A stretch of 64,000 nt of DNA from Brachypterus glaber (taxonomy: Eukaryota; Arthropoda; Insecta; Coleoptera; Kateretidae): positions 21,903,589 to 21,967,588 of the forward strand of contig OY294048.1 of NCBI GenBank assembly GCA_958510825.1, read 5' to 3'. The notes under the pieces are model-generated. The model saw nothing but the letters and a program-made list of their open reading frames with translations, was not told the DNA's origin and ran no database searches. Positions 23,881 through 34,560 of the stretch are shown piece after piece (the first letter of the stretch is position 1; each line of letters starts with the position of its first letter). Position numbers and translations under genes: made by a program.

Positions 23881-24590
23881 TGGGAAATCCCGGCCGACGC
23901 TCACTACTTCATAAGGCCATACCTGATAGTAAGATAACTAGTAGCTACGAAGACAATTGGTTCAATTGGACAATTTGGCTAGAAAAAGTAAAAGCATTTT
24001 ATAAAAATCACTTAATTTCCTTAGTAAATTTAAATCCTTTTGAAAATTTACCAAATGATAATAGGCCTTATATAAAAGCAAGTATCGCTAATAAGCAAAT
24101 AGTAGCATTAATAGATACTGGCGCTAACTGTTCAGTTATAGGAAATTTGGGAATTAGTTTGATTAAAAGTTTAAATTTAGAAATTTGTAATAGTAGTATA
24201 CCATATGTAACTACGGCTGATAAGGCACATCAAAAAGTTTTAGGTTTTGTGGAGTTACCAATTACAGTCAATGATACAGTAAATGTTTTAAAAATTTTAG
24301 TAGTACCGACTTTGCAAACAGAATTTATTTTTGGAGTAGATTTTTTGAAACAATTTTCTATATCTCTAAGTTTCGAAAATAATTCTTGGAAATTTTTGAA
24401 TAAAGTAGAAATAAATAGTATTAATTCTAGTAATGAATTTGGAATTTTAGAGTTAAGTAGTGATCAGGAACATTTAGCTAATAAAGTTAAAGATTTGTTC
24501 AAAGAACTAAAAAAAGATAAGTTAGGGTGTACTCATATAATGAAACATGATATTGATACTGGGGATAACAAACCTTTTAAAATGCGATGA
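23868..24590 (+). CDS. pol: Pol N-terminal part: aspartic protease, truncated before reverse transcriptase
   Basis: This frame lies at -1 to gag, with no ATG of its own, so it would be made as a Gag-Pro fusion. The retropepsin active site is DTGA followed by NCSVIG, at about 65 residues before the FIFGVDFL motif that typically closes a Gypsy protease. Its role is to cleave the polyprotein during particle maturation. The reading frame ends with HDIDTGDNKPFKMR, the segment that normally leads straight into reverse transcriptase, and then hits a stop at 24588 created by the deletion junction. RT and RNase H are entirely absent; from the family's usual size about 1.5 kb or more is missing. The protease itself seems complete. 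Confidence 0.88.
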   Translation, partial: CRAVVGNPGRRSLLHKAIPDSKITSSYEDNWFNWTIWLEKVKAFYKNHLISLVNLNPFENLPNDNRPYIKASIANKQIVALIDTGANCSVIGNLGISLIKSLNLEICNSSIPYVTTADKAHQKVLGFVELPITVNDTVNVLKILVVPTLQTEFIFGVDFLKQFSISLSFENNSWKFLNKVEINSINSSNEFGILELSSDQEHLANKVKDLFKELKKDKLGCTHIMKHDIDTGDNKPFKMR

Positions 24591-25911
24591 ACCAGAAAAA
24601 CCAGTATTTCCGTCAGTTAATTTAATATCATTTGATTCGGAACAGTATGGTAAAGATGAGTACTATGTTTCATTAAGAGAAAAGATATTGAAGAGTCCAA
24701 ATCAATATAAAGAGTATAGAATTGTAGAAGATAAAATATATAAATTTGATCGTTCTAATTTAGGTATTAAAACGAATATTAAAGAGTGGAAGTTGTTGGT
24801 TCCGAGACTCTGTAGGGTGCTTGTTATGAAAGAATGTCATGATGATCCTTTAGCAGCTCACATGGGTTTTTATAAAACTTTTAATAGGGTATCACAAGAA
24901 TATTTTTGGCCACGTATGAGATCAGATATTTTGAAATATGTTAAGTGTTGTAAAATTTGCGCTGAACAAAAGGTTCCGAATTATGCACGTCATGGGTTGA
25001 TGGGTAAAGAAAAGAATATTAGTTTCCCTTGGCAGTGTATTTCAACAGATTTTATAGGTCCATTACCTAGATCGAATGGAGGGTTTTGTTATTTATTAGT
25101 AGTATCTGATTGGTTCACAAAATATACACTTTTACAACCTTTGAAAACAGCTACTGCTCAAGGTGTAATAAAATTTATAGAAAATCAGGTGTTCTTAATA
25201 TATGGCGTACCGCAGTACATTATTGTCGATAATGGTACTCAGTTTGCTGGGAAAGCTTTCAAAAAGCTTGCGGACGACTATCAAGTTCAAAAAATCTGGT
25301 ACAATGCCAAATTTCATTCACAAGTAAATCCTACAGAAAGACAGAATCGAACGGTAGAAACGGCGATAAGGTCTTATATAAAAGAAAATCACCGGGAATG
25401 GGATAAAAATATAGGTAAAATAGGTCTTGCGCTTCGTACCGCAGTTAATGAGGTCCACGGACATTCGCCGGCGTTTCTCAATTTTGGAAGAATCGTACCT
25501 TTAACAGGGGCTTACTATGGCAAAGTTTCGTCCACTCAAGACGTTGAGTTGGAACCGGATTCTCGGGAAATGTATTTTAAGGATTTAGTTGGGTTAAAAG
25601 ACATTTTTGCGGATGTAAAAACTAAATTGCATGAAGCATACGAGCGAAATAGAAGAGCCTATAACCTTAGAAAGCGTGACGTAACGTTCACGATAGGTGA
25701 GAAGGTATGGAAAAGAAATAAAGTTCTTTCCAGCGCAGTAAATTATTTTGCGTCAAAATTAGCGCCTAAGTACGTGTTATGTAAGATAATAGGTAAAAAG
25801 TCAAATTTGGTTTATGTGTTACAGGATAAAAACGGTCAATCCATTGGAGACTGGCACGTTAAAGATCTTAAGAAATATTTGGGTTCGAATAGTGATGTAT
25901 CCGTCGGATAA
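24591..25911 (+). pseudogene. pol: Integrase of the Gypsy element, orphaned by the RT/RNase H deletion
   Basis: The open frame covers the linker after RNase H and the whole integrase. Numbered from the first codon of the open stretch (24547), it has the HHCC zinc domain (H98, H105, C135, C138) and the DDE core (D168 in STDFIG, D228 in VDNGTQF, E264 in NPTERQNR; 35 residues between the last two). The C-terminal domain has KLAPKYVLCKIIG and ends near KKYLG. All catalytic residues are present. The frame is shifted relative to the protease, so no fusion with Gag-Pro is possible without another frameshift, and no good start codon is evident after the junction. The domain is intact but the gene is broken. 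Confidence 0.85.
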
Positions 25912-26733
25912 CTGCATGCATGAGTTTTTAAATTTCAGAAAGAAAAATAAAACCGTTAATTGTAAATATTAGCTAAGAGTGAGTAAAAGTCAAGTGTAAA
26001 TAGTTAAATTTTATTTTAAATAAAATAAAGTCAAATATTGTAAAAAAAAAAAAATATTTTCTTTGATGCTCGAGGGATCAGGTCTAGAACTGATTGCTGC
26101 GACATTTTAGTAGATGGGTGTAGAGTGAGTGTTCTTCAGTTTTGATTGAGATCTTGATTAGAATACCTGAAAAATTAAAAGGTTAATAACGGTCAAAACT
26201 ATGGACTAAAAAGTTTTTGGACTTAGTGTCAATAATAAGGATTATTGATATTAAAAAGTCATTGTTGTTGAATTTTAGTTAATAAGAATTTTCCCGATTA
26301 TGTAACTTCCCGATTGTGTAACTATAACTCGATTTTGTCAATTCATGGATTTGTCCCTAGTAAATAGGCGTGTGGTACGCGTAGATATCAGGCTTAACTA
26401 AAAATTCAATAAAAATGCATTCAATAACAAGTTCAATAAACATTGATTCATAAAAATTGGATAGAAATGCAATGAAAAATAAATAAATATTTTTATTTTT
26501 GTATATATTCGGAAAGGGGAATAAAGCTACAATAAATAATAAGTAAATTTAATAGTTTTTGGTTACAGAATCAGAATATGCTAGTAGCATAAGTTAGGAG
26601 AAATTTTTTTGGTTACGGGGTTATTCTTTGTGATATTGTAATGTTCTATTTAGAGTTAACTATTGGAGTTTATACTCTGGGTTAAAAAATATTTTTGGGA
26701 ATAAATATTTTTTATTTATTCGGAGGAGGGCTG
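25912..26733 (+). other. Non-coding 3' part of the Gypsy element with polypurine tract
   Basis: No envelope or other gene is open in these 820 bases. An AATAAA at 26024-26029 is followed 12 bases later by a run of 13 A (26042-26054), like a polyadenylated transcript end copied into the element. A polypurine tract GGAGGAGGG (26722-26730) lies three bases before the 3' LTR, where second-strand synthesis would be primed. Confidence 0.75.
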
Positions 26734-29037
26734 TGTAGCAGTTATGACTGCCACTGTTTTTAAAGATTACCTGATCTGTGTCACGTAATCATACGATGTT
26801 ACCATTTTTTCAGAAGTTAGTATTTCTTTCTATTTGCACATATAAGATTGAGTACAGACTTATTGTATGGTCTTGTGGAAGTCTGGCGATGGTCCTTGAT
26901 TCCATTTGCTGGGTCATTTTTCTTTTATTACAGAATTTGTCTTATTTTTGGTGTTTACTTTTGATAGCCTAAAATATAATAACAAACGTCTAGTAATCTA
27001 CTACATTCAGTACTTGAGTTAGCTACTGATGTTTTTCAGCTAGTCTTACCTTTTTAATCACAGCTAAAGCTTCTGGAAGTCGGATAAAATCATTATCAAA
27101 GATTGTTTACCTAATTTTGAGGTTAGTTTTACTTCTACCCGCATTCAGGTATACAGTATGCATTGCATGGTCAGCTGATGACTTCAAGTTGGTTTATTTT
27201 CGTCGTATCATTTCTTAAACCATATGAAACGATTGTTAGATGTATGGCTAGGCATTTTAAACTTATTTAGAGTATTCTTTTTCTTTATTTTCAAGTAATA
27301 TTGGGATTATGAATAGATGTTTTTTGTGTTGCCTACCCTCAAAATCGATTTGTTGTTCGTAGTTCCAAGTTTCGCCACGGGGGGAGTTTTGTACCTTGCC
27401 GGAGTTGAAGGGAGAGGCCTTCTTTTTCAAAACGACAAGCAATGGCGTTCAGGTCGTAAAATCAGAATCTGATTTTTGTGAAACCATCCGTGGTTTATGT
27501 TTGTGTAAAAATGTTGCAATAAGTTTGTAATGAAGTGTAGTATAATCCTACGTAATTAGTTCAAGCAGTTTTAATGGAAATTCCACAATATTCATCTTTC
27601 AAAGTAAGTCGCTTTTTGGTTACCTAAGTTACAAGTGTTTAACACGTTGTTTTCTTTATTTTCATTAGAGGCGTACAGATGAAGGCTTCAGGCTGCAGAG
27701 TATTCTAGTATTCAGCACTTACTGCTCCAATTAATTCAGTTTTGGACTGGGTAAGTTTATTTTAAATCTAATTACGGATTTCGATTTTTCATATCGATGG
27801 CTGAGTTCTAAAGTCGCTGTTCTTTCTTTCTAGATTGTTGGTGAAGCTTTTCCATTTCTGTTCTAACGTTCTTCGAATGTTTTGACGATACCTCTATCCC
27901 AAATTTTATGAATATTGTTGGTGAAGCTTTTATATTTTACAACGTTACCGTTATCTCAAATTTTACGAGTATCGATGGCGAAGCTTTCCATTTCAACTTT
28001 AACTTCAATTTTCATTGAGGTGTTCTTCAATTTTCCACATTAGTTTTCAAGAGTTTTCAAGATTTTTCAAGATGTTCAGTAAATTGCAGTACCGTTTTTA
28101 AGCCAAGAGGTTTACAAACGTTTCAATGGATCCTCAAGCGTTTGAGTTTCAAACGTGTTCAAATTTGTAAGGAGTTCTCAAGGCAAGGACAAGGAAATGT
28201 TCTGCACAGTGACGTACATCATCAGGGAGTGGGACAACGTATTTGGTCGTTCCAGGGACAACTTTAATTAACAGGTTTTTATAGTTTTAGTGTAAATAAT
28301 GAAAATGCGGTTTACTATATTTATTTTTGGTAAAATATCCAAGTTCTCAAATTTTAATATTTATTAAGGTGCTCTATTTTATTATGAATATTCTAGGTTG
28401 GTTTGTAAACAAAGTTGCAACTTTGGGCAGTACGCCTAGATTACTATTTTTCACTTATTAACACATACCTTATATTACTGTTTTTATTTAGGTTATTCAC
28501 CATAATAATTTTGGTATACATATTTTAACATTTTTGCAATAGGGTAGTTCACCACATTTTTTTTTATATTTCGCAATGGGGTCTTTTCACCATACTTTTG
28601 GTAATTTATAATTTTATTTTAATTAATATGATTAATTAAAGTTGTCTACTTGTCATTTTAAATAAACATTGTAACAGCACATATTTGAGTTTTTGTTTAA
28701 ATTATAATCAACACAAGATATACAAATCTATTCAAATCATAGTTATTTTTCAGGTTTATACATGCTGTAAAAGATAATTAATATTCTAGTACATTATTTT
28801 TTATGTGTTTGAATCTTAACACATAAACTGCCAAGCACATGTATGTTTACAAGATTCTGGCGCCCAAGGTGTTAAACTAAGCTTATTATCATAATTTTTA
28901 ATCCATGAACCCCTGTGCCCGTACTGATGCCAGTTAGCCGATCGCAACCGTACATTTTCTTTTCTATAATAAGTAACCAGGGCAGCGCCTGATAATTTTT
29001 TAGTTTTTACTTATTCTAGACAGGAAAACGCGGTACA
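26734..29037 (+). repeat. 3' LTR, 2,304 bp
   Basis: Begins TGTAGCAG and ends GCGGTACA. It has the same length and, as far as I can read, the same sequence as the 5' LTR. It is followed at once by the ATCT target duplication (29038-29041). Confidence 0.95.
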
Positions 29038-29274
29038 ATCTTGAATCAAGAGAATCATAATCTTAAATTAAGATTATAATTCTCTTATATGATCTTAAAT
29101 AAATGGTTTAAGTGGCTTTGATTTAAGGAAATGTCCCTAAATCTAGGACCTCAAATGCCAAGATCACGGCGAACTTGATCCAAGACAGTCATAGCGTTGA
29201 ACATATCGAAAGCCATGGCGGCCTTGGTTCAAGATCGTTTTGCTTTGATTCAAGATATCCTTTTTTTCTGTGTA

Positions 29275-30669
29275 TCCGAAATTAAATTAAATATTGTATA
29301 AAACAAGCAGTAAAGATGTGTAATGCTACGCATTCCATTATATACAGTAAACGGTATATTGAATTTTCCCATTTTCAAAATAAAAAAATAAAAAAAATAT
29401 TTTTTTAAATAATAATAAATGTTGTTTATTAGCCATCGACAGGAGTCCTTTAGCCTTTTTTTTTATTTTCTTATTTTTTTTTAAGTTGAACCCCCCATAA
29501 CTATATATGTCAATTGAGAAATTTCAACTCAAGTTCTAAAATTATTTTTATTTAAAATTGCTATATAAAGAGCCTACAAATTAAAAAAAAGGTACTGGGG
29601 GATGGAACAGCACTGAAGAATAATGCGAAAATGAATACAGCTAGCCAGCTCCTTGGATGAATTTTAATTTGAAGATTTTTTTTTTAAATTTGAACTAAGA
29701 TTGTCAACTTTGTAAGTCGGAGTCCAAAATTAATGGAGAGCCCCTAGCACAAGTTTTGTAACTTATTTGGGGCTCTCCATGATTCTGTGTATCTATCATA
29801 CAATAAATAAATAAATAACTTTTTTGTTTTTGGGGGAATTACTTTTAAAACTGACAGAACCGATCCTAATAATAAAAGTATTTTCATTGAAGAAGTTACG
29901 TTTGCCGGATTTTTTTTCAGCTTTTGTCGATTTTTTAAAAAGTTTAACCCCCATAACTTTTTTATTTTTTGCAGGGATTACTTTTAAAAACAATAGGCAT
30001 CATCCCCCCATAAAACTTGATTTTTCCTAACTAACTTTTTTTTTTGGGATTACTTTCAAAATTAAATTAGGCAAAATTATACAATATCTTTTAAAATTCT
30101 GGTTCCGATATATCGATAGTCACTAGGTGAAATTGCAGGAAAAAAATTTACAGTATACCTACCTAAGTATTGACAACTTTGACAGTATAATTCCTGTGAG
30201 GTTACTGGATTACGCCAACCTAAATCAATAAAATTACGGCCAACCGCAGTCGTGCGGAAAAGTGACAAGTACAGATTGTTATAAAATAAAGCCGTGAAGA
30301 TATGTAATGTTACGCATGCCATTATATATTATTCACAGTAAATAGTATATTGCATTTTCACAAATACTTAAAAAAAATTAAAAAAATCAACATTTTTTTT
30401 AAAGATCTTTTTTTCCTACACTATGGTAAATTGAATTTTACCGCCTCCAGGGACGAGAAAGTAGCTGTTTCTATTGCTAGCCTTGCAAAAAAAACACAAA
30501 TGGCTAGGTAGGAAAATTATTTTCTATTTTTCCCAATAGAGGGCGCTGAAAAAGTATGTTAAATTCAAATGAAATAAAAAAAGATTTAAACGATTTTAAT
30601 TAAGTTTTTGGTTCAAACTAAAACCTGTATTCTTTTTATAAAATAATCCGCTTAATGAAATCTAATATA
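29275..30669. other. AT-rich segment with a dispersed duplicated motif and a hairpin
   Basis: A stretch of about 110 bases with GTGTAATGCTACGCATTCCATTATATACAGTAAACGG-like content (29310-29400) recurs at 30300-30400 and, more diverged, at 34990-35050. A hairpin pairs ATGGAGAGCCCC (29731) with GGGGCTCTCCAT (29770). GGGATTACTTTTAAAA-like phrases recur three times between 29830 and 30065. Nothing coding is seen. Confidence 0.5.
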
Positions 30670-31400
30670 CAGGGTGATCCATAACTGGCATGCCAAAATT
30701 TAAGAGGTGATTCTAGATCCAAAAATATAAAAAAAGTTCCTATAAAGGTTGGTCCGGAAATGAGCCCTAAGGGATCTAGGGCCCTTTAAAATTGTAATAA
30801 AAATAAGGTTTTTAATTAATAACTCGGGTACCGTTTAAGCTAGAGCGGCGAGCTTTTGCATGTATACTAGTATTAATAAGGGCAATAAGTTTATGTTAAT
30901 TTATTTTTTTAATTTATCCAGAGGCGTGCCCAGACGGACAAAATATATGAGGCTTAAAACATTTTTGCCCCAAACTTTTCTATGTGTATGTTTTTTGGAT
31001 TTGTTGTAAAAAATATAGATTTCTAGAGTAAAAATACATATAAAATATCATATAGTGTAACACTGTAGGAGCAACCGTTATCAAAAAAAATGCAATTAAG
31101 AGGAAGTAACATTTTGTGCCACCAAAAACGTTACTTTTTAAAAGGCTATTACTCCTTTAATATTAAATTTAGGTGTTTTGGTGTATAATACTTTTTTGCT
31201 CAGTTTTAAATGAAGAATCACCCTGCAGCATTAAAATTTTATTGGTGCTTTTTTTTGTTCCCCATTCAATACGTCATCTTCGAAGGGCCGTAGCTCCCTT
31301 AGGGCTCATTTCCGGACCAACCTTTATAGAAACTTTTTTTCATATTTTTGGATGTAGAATCACCTCTTAAATTTCGGTACGCGAGTTCTGGAACAGGCTG
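30670..31400. mobile_element. TA-flanked MITE, full copy of a family seen five times
   Basis: Terminal repeats of about 65 bases, roughly 80 percent alike, start CAGGGTGATCC at left and, in reverse complement, CAGCCTGTTCC at right. TA lies outside both ends (30668-30669 and 31401-31402). Both arms share AAATTTAAGAGGTGATTCTA and the stretch GGTCCGGAAATGAGCCCTAA. Other pieces of the family lie at 35290-35627, 49600-50095, 52050-52130 and 62800-63345. There is no coding capacity. Confidence 0.8.
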
Positions 31401-31402
31401 TA

Positions 31403-31879
31403 TATTTATATATTACGATAGAATCAGTACAGGTTTCTGTATAAAGTTATTTCAACTGTGTGTAGGTGTCGCTATCGGTCGCTACGCGCTCTTGTCACTT
31501 GATAAAAAGAATCTGAAAACAATATGGCGTTTGGACTTTTTCGATTTAGATTTTAAATCTATAATAATGGATTTTGTGGTAGACCCCTGTGAAAAATAGA
31601 TATTATCGCCGCCTGAAATTTAAAATCTACCCTATTAGTTAAGAATAATGTAAACATAGGAACTTTTACAAAAGTAACCGCTTTTCTAAAGAAGCAATCT
31701 GTTTCACACTTAGCTAAAAAGTTTCTTTAAACTGCACCGAATGAAACTTAATGGCCAAGGTCATAATAAGCAAATTAGGTACCTAACTAAAATAGTTTTA
31801 AATGTGAAAATTTTTAAAATAAGCTAAGGCTCGCCTATACATTTCTTTTTTTAGCGTGGAAAAATACCACTTTACCGCC
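31403..31879. other. Segment without recognised features
   Basis: An open frame of 83 codons crosses 31348-31599 but starts inside the MITE's terminal repeat and resembles nothing I know. Otherwise AT-rich sequence. Confidence 0.4.
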
Positions 31880-31882
31880 TAA

Positions 31883-32118
31883 GGGAACGTTTAAGTATTA
31901 CGTAACGCAAATTGTACCAAAATCCATACACTTCATACCCCGGTTCTTGCGTTATTTAAGGCTGTAGAGAGTTCATATTTTGGCTACCCCCCCTAACACC
32001 CCCTATTAGGGGGGGTAGCCAAAATATGAAATCTCTATAATCTATAATAACGCGAGAAACGGGGTATGAAGTGTATGAATTTTGGTACAATTTGCGTTCT
32101 TAATACTTGAACGTTCCC
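31883..32118. mobile_element. Palindromic MITE with TAA target duplication (Harbinger/Tourist-like)
   Basis: The 236-bp element is nearly all inverted repeat, about 110 bases per arm. Its ends are GGGAACGTTTAAGTATTA and the matching reverse complement of TAATACTTGAACGTTCCC. TAA flanks both sides (31880-31882 and 32119-32121). GGG ends with a three-base TAA duplication are typical of PIF/Harbinger MITEs. The centre, near 32000, has a CCCCCC/GGGGGG pair. Confidence 0.8.
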
Positions 32119-32121
32119 TAA

Positions 32122-32752
32122 GTATAAAATATACTATTTCTTGAAAAACGAAAAAAATTTGAAAAAAAAAATGAAAATGATAGTTTTTTTATTTTTTTTA
32201 AAGTTTAATCCCCCATAACTTTTTTGTTTTTGGGGATCTTCCACTCATAGAACTTGATTTTTTCTGAAAATTTCGAGTAGATCGGATAATTGGTTCTCGA
32301 GTTATCGTGTCCACAAAAAACGTGACACCAGACGGACAGACGGACGAACATTTTCAAAGTTTCTTATTTTTTCATGAAACACATTTGTATCCAAGAATTT
32401 TTTGGTCTAGGACGTTTTTTGACGATTTTGGAAAATTCGAAAATACCGTATAATATTATTCTAGCGCAGGCGCTGTGAATAATATAATAACTATTATTTT
32501 TTATTCAGAAATTAAATATAGATAAAAGTGCAGTAAAATTATAAAATTTAAATGTAATGGGAGTTAAAAAATTATACTCTAGAGCCGTATCTAAATGAGC
32601 CGCTTTGGAACAATATCCTGTTAGAATATTAAAGTACGTTTAATAATTTTATAGACATAATCTTTTCTCTATTATTACCAAAAGTATAGTTAAATTTAAA
32701 TATGTATGAAATTTTCACTAAAACTTGCATAGTAATTAGTATATTAAAATAC
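32122..32752. other. Segment without genes
   Basis: It contains a dispersed-repeat-like phrase CAGACGGACAGACGGACG near 32332 and otherwise AT-rich sequence; no open frame of note. Confidence 0.4.
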
Positions 32753-32754
32753 TA

Positions 32755-34053
32755 AAGGGTGCCCCAATAAGAACGATAGGAAAATAAATTCAAATAAAAC
32801 GACAACGGTTTTAGATATCAAATTGGTTTTGGCTTTATTTTGAAGTTACATTCATGCCATTATGTATGGAACAAGACATCATTCAAATGGCCACCTCGGG
32901 ATCGCTGGCAGTGCTTCAAGCGTTCGGTCCAATTTCGGATAACATTTTCCAGCATTTGCGGCGTTACTGCGTCGATGGCTACTCGAATGTTGTTTTCAAG
33001 GGTATCCAAAGTGGCTGGTGTATTAGCGTAAACCAATGACTTGATGTACCCCCAAAGAAAATAATCGAGGGGTGTCAAATCACACGATCGCGGCGGCCAA
33101 TCGATGAACGCTCGTTTCGTGATGATCCAGTCACCGAACTTCTCTCGCACAACATCAAGTGTAGCGTTGTTTGTGTGGCTTGTGGCGCCGTCTTGTTGGA
33201 ACCACATTTCGGTAATGTCGATGTTGTCGAGCTCTGGCCACAAAAATTCTTCCAACATTGCTCGATAGCGAGGTCCATTGGTGGTTACGGTGTCTCCTTC
33301 CTCATTTCGAAAGAAATAAGGACCGATGATGCCCCCATGCCACAATCCGCACCATACATTCAATTTTTGTGGGTACTGAACGACTTGTTCGGTCACTTGT
33401 GGATTGTGCTCAGCCCAGTAACGGCAATTTTGCTTGTTGACGAATCCACTGAGGTAAAAATTGGCTTCGTCAGAGAAGATGATTTTCTTGCCAAAATCAG
33501 GATCATCGTCCAACATTGCAAGCGCCCAATTTGCGAACTCACGGCGGCGCCCATGGTCTCCTGGCTTCAGTTGTTGCGTCATCACGATCTTATACGGGTG
33601 TAGGCCCAAATCCAAGCGCAAAATTCGCCGAGTTGTCTCAGCGGAGAGGCCTAATTCGGCTGCTCCGCGTCGATACGACCGATTTGAATCATCTTCAACA
33701 CTGGCTACGGCGGCTATGTTTTCATCACTTCGACCGGTTCGCATTCTGGTTGACTTCTTCGAGTCCAAAAGTGTGTACTCACGCTCAAACTTTTGCACGG
33801 TGCGTCGAATTGCCTGCTCACTGAAGCCATGATGACGGCCGACTTCACGACGAAATTCACGTTGCGTATTCACAACAGAACCGGAATTTCGATAATATTT
33901 TTTTATTATTTCTAAGCGTTCGGGAAGCGTGAAACGTTGCATGGTGAAATGACAAACCTTACTGAATATGTTGATGGCTGGATGACGATGTACCTTTCAC
34001 AGCTGTCAAGTAATCCCTATTGGAAAAACTATCATTACTATTGGGGCACCCTT
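32755..34053 (-). mobile_element. Intact Tc1/mariner-superfamily element
   Basis: 1,299 bp with terminal inverted repeats beginning AAGGGTGCCCCAATA at both ends, similar for about 28 bases. TA target duplications lie at 32753-32754 and 34054-34055. One uninterrupted transposase gene fills most of the interior. Complete ends, a complete gene and a clean TA duplication mean it could be active or has moved recently. Confidence 0.95.
32860..33942 (-). CDS. Tc1/mariner-superfamily transposase, full length
   Basis: 360 residues. It would cut the element out at its terminal repeats and join it into TA sites in the nucleus. The N-terminal half has a helix-turn-helix region: PERLEIIKKYYRNSGSV at 7-23 and FSEQAIRRTVQKFE at 40-53, then a second one around 95-110 (AELGLSAETTRRIL). 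The catalytic DDE/D core follows: D158 in IIFSDEANF, D251 in WFQQDGATSH and D288 in CDLTPLDYFLWG. There are 36 residues between the second and third aspartates, so it is neither a classic mariner (DD34D) nor a Tc1 (DD34E). The ATG at 33942 is followed by MQRFTLPERL, a typical start for this insect family. I see no frameshift or stop. The open frames of 102-142 codons on the opposite strand are antisense shadows. Confidence 0.93.
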   Translation of the reverse strand: MQRFTLPERLEIIKKYYRNSGSVVNTQREFRREVGRHHGFSEQAIRRTVQKFEREYTLLDSKKSTRMRTGRSDENIAAVASVEDDSNRSYRRGAAELGLSAETTRRILRLDLGLHPYKIVMTQQLKPGDHGRRREFANWALAMLDDDPDFGKKIIFSDEANFYLSGFVNKQNCRYWAEHNPQVTEQVVQYPQKLNVWCGLWHGGIIGPYFFRNEEGDTVTTNGPRYRAMLEEFLWPELDNIDITEMWFQQDGATSHTNNATLDVVREKFGDWIITKRAFIDWPPRSCDLTPLDYFLWGYIKSLVYANTPATLDTLENNIRVAIDAVTPQMLENVIRNWTERLKHCQRSRGGHLNDVLFHT

Positions 34054-34140
34054 TAGTTTAATTAAAAACATTTTTGGTGCACGCGTCCAAGTTTAAAAAA
34101 CAAGTATTTAGTTAAATGATTTTTTCCCCTAGTATAATAT

Positions 34141-34560
34141 TGTAGGTTAGGTTTTTGGGGTATCGGGGGGTATTCAATTAACAATCTTCTTTTCTCTAAA
34201 TTGTGACGTTTCGATAGGGCCTTTTTATCGTTTTCGAACAAATTAAAATTCAAAGTCTCTCATTTGTCAACACATCTACAAACATTTTACCATAAAGTTG
34301 GACGTTATACATACAAAAATTTTTTAACCTGTCAATGTTTATATCTGTAATTTTATGTAGAAAATTGTATTTATGTATTTAAAATAGGATGTATAACGTC
34401 CAACTTTATGGTAAAATGTTTGTAGATGTGTTGACAAATGAGAGACTTTGAATTTTAATTTGTTCGAAAACGATAGAAAGGCCCTATCGAAACGTCACAA
34501 TTTAGAGAAAATAAGTTTTTTAATTGAATACCCCCCGATACCCCAAAAACCTAACCTACA
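34141..34560. mobile_element. 420-bp palindromic repeat (MITE-like)
   Basis: Left arm 34141-34311 and right arm about 34389-34560 mirror each other closely from TGTAGGTTAGGTTTTTGGGG inward, with a loop of about 78 bases. Mirrored 63-64-codon frames in both arms result from the symmetry. No clear target duplication was found. Confidence 0.8.

Larger units (their letters stand above)
19145..29037 (+). mobile_element. Ty3/Gypsy LTR retrotransposon lacking reverse transcriptase and RNase H
   Basis: Complete outline: 4-bp target duplication ATCT (19141-19144 and 29038-29041), two 2,304-bp LTRs, a primer-binding site, a long leader, gag, a protease-bearing pol start, integrase, a 0.8-kb non-coding tail and a polypurine tract. 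The pol gene jumps from the sequence just before reverse transcriptase to the linker before integrase at about 24585, so the entire RT and RNase H section is gone. There is no envelope gene. LTRs over 2 kb recall Ulysses of Drosophila virilis and Woot of Tribolium, but the lineage cannot be fixed without RT. The two LTRs look identical, which indicates recent insertion. Confidence 0.95.
18660..29272. mobile_element. TA-flanked MITE split by the Gypsy element
   Basis: The left end reads TA-CACAGAAAAAAAGG (TA at 18658-18659) and the right end CCTTTTTTTCTGTG-TA (TA at 29273-29274), a short terminal inverted repeat with a TA target duplication. The two halves, 18660-19144 and 29042-29272, make about 720 bases once the LTR element and its duplicated ATCT are removed. 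Both halves contain ATCAAGA and CTTGA motifs. No protein is coded. The MITE must be older than the retrotransposon that sits in it. Confidence 0.7.

Noticed and set aside
33175..33832. Plus-strand open frames of 102-142 codons
   Set aside because: They lie antisense to the mariner transposase core, and their residues reflect the codons of that gene.
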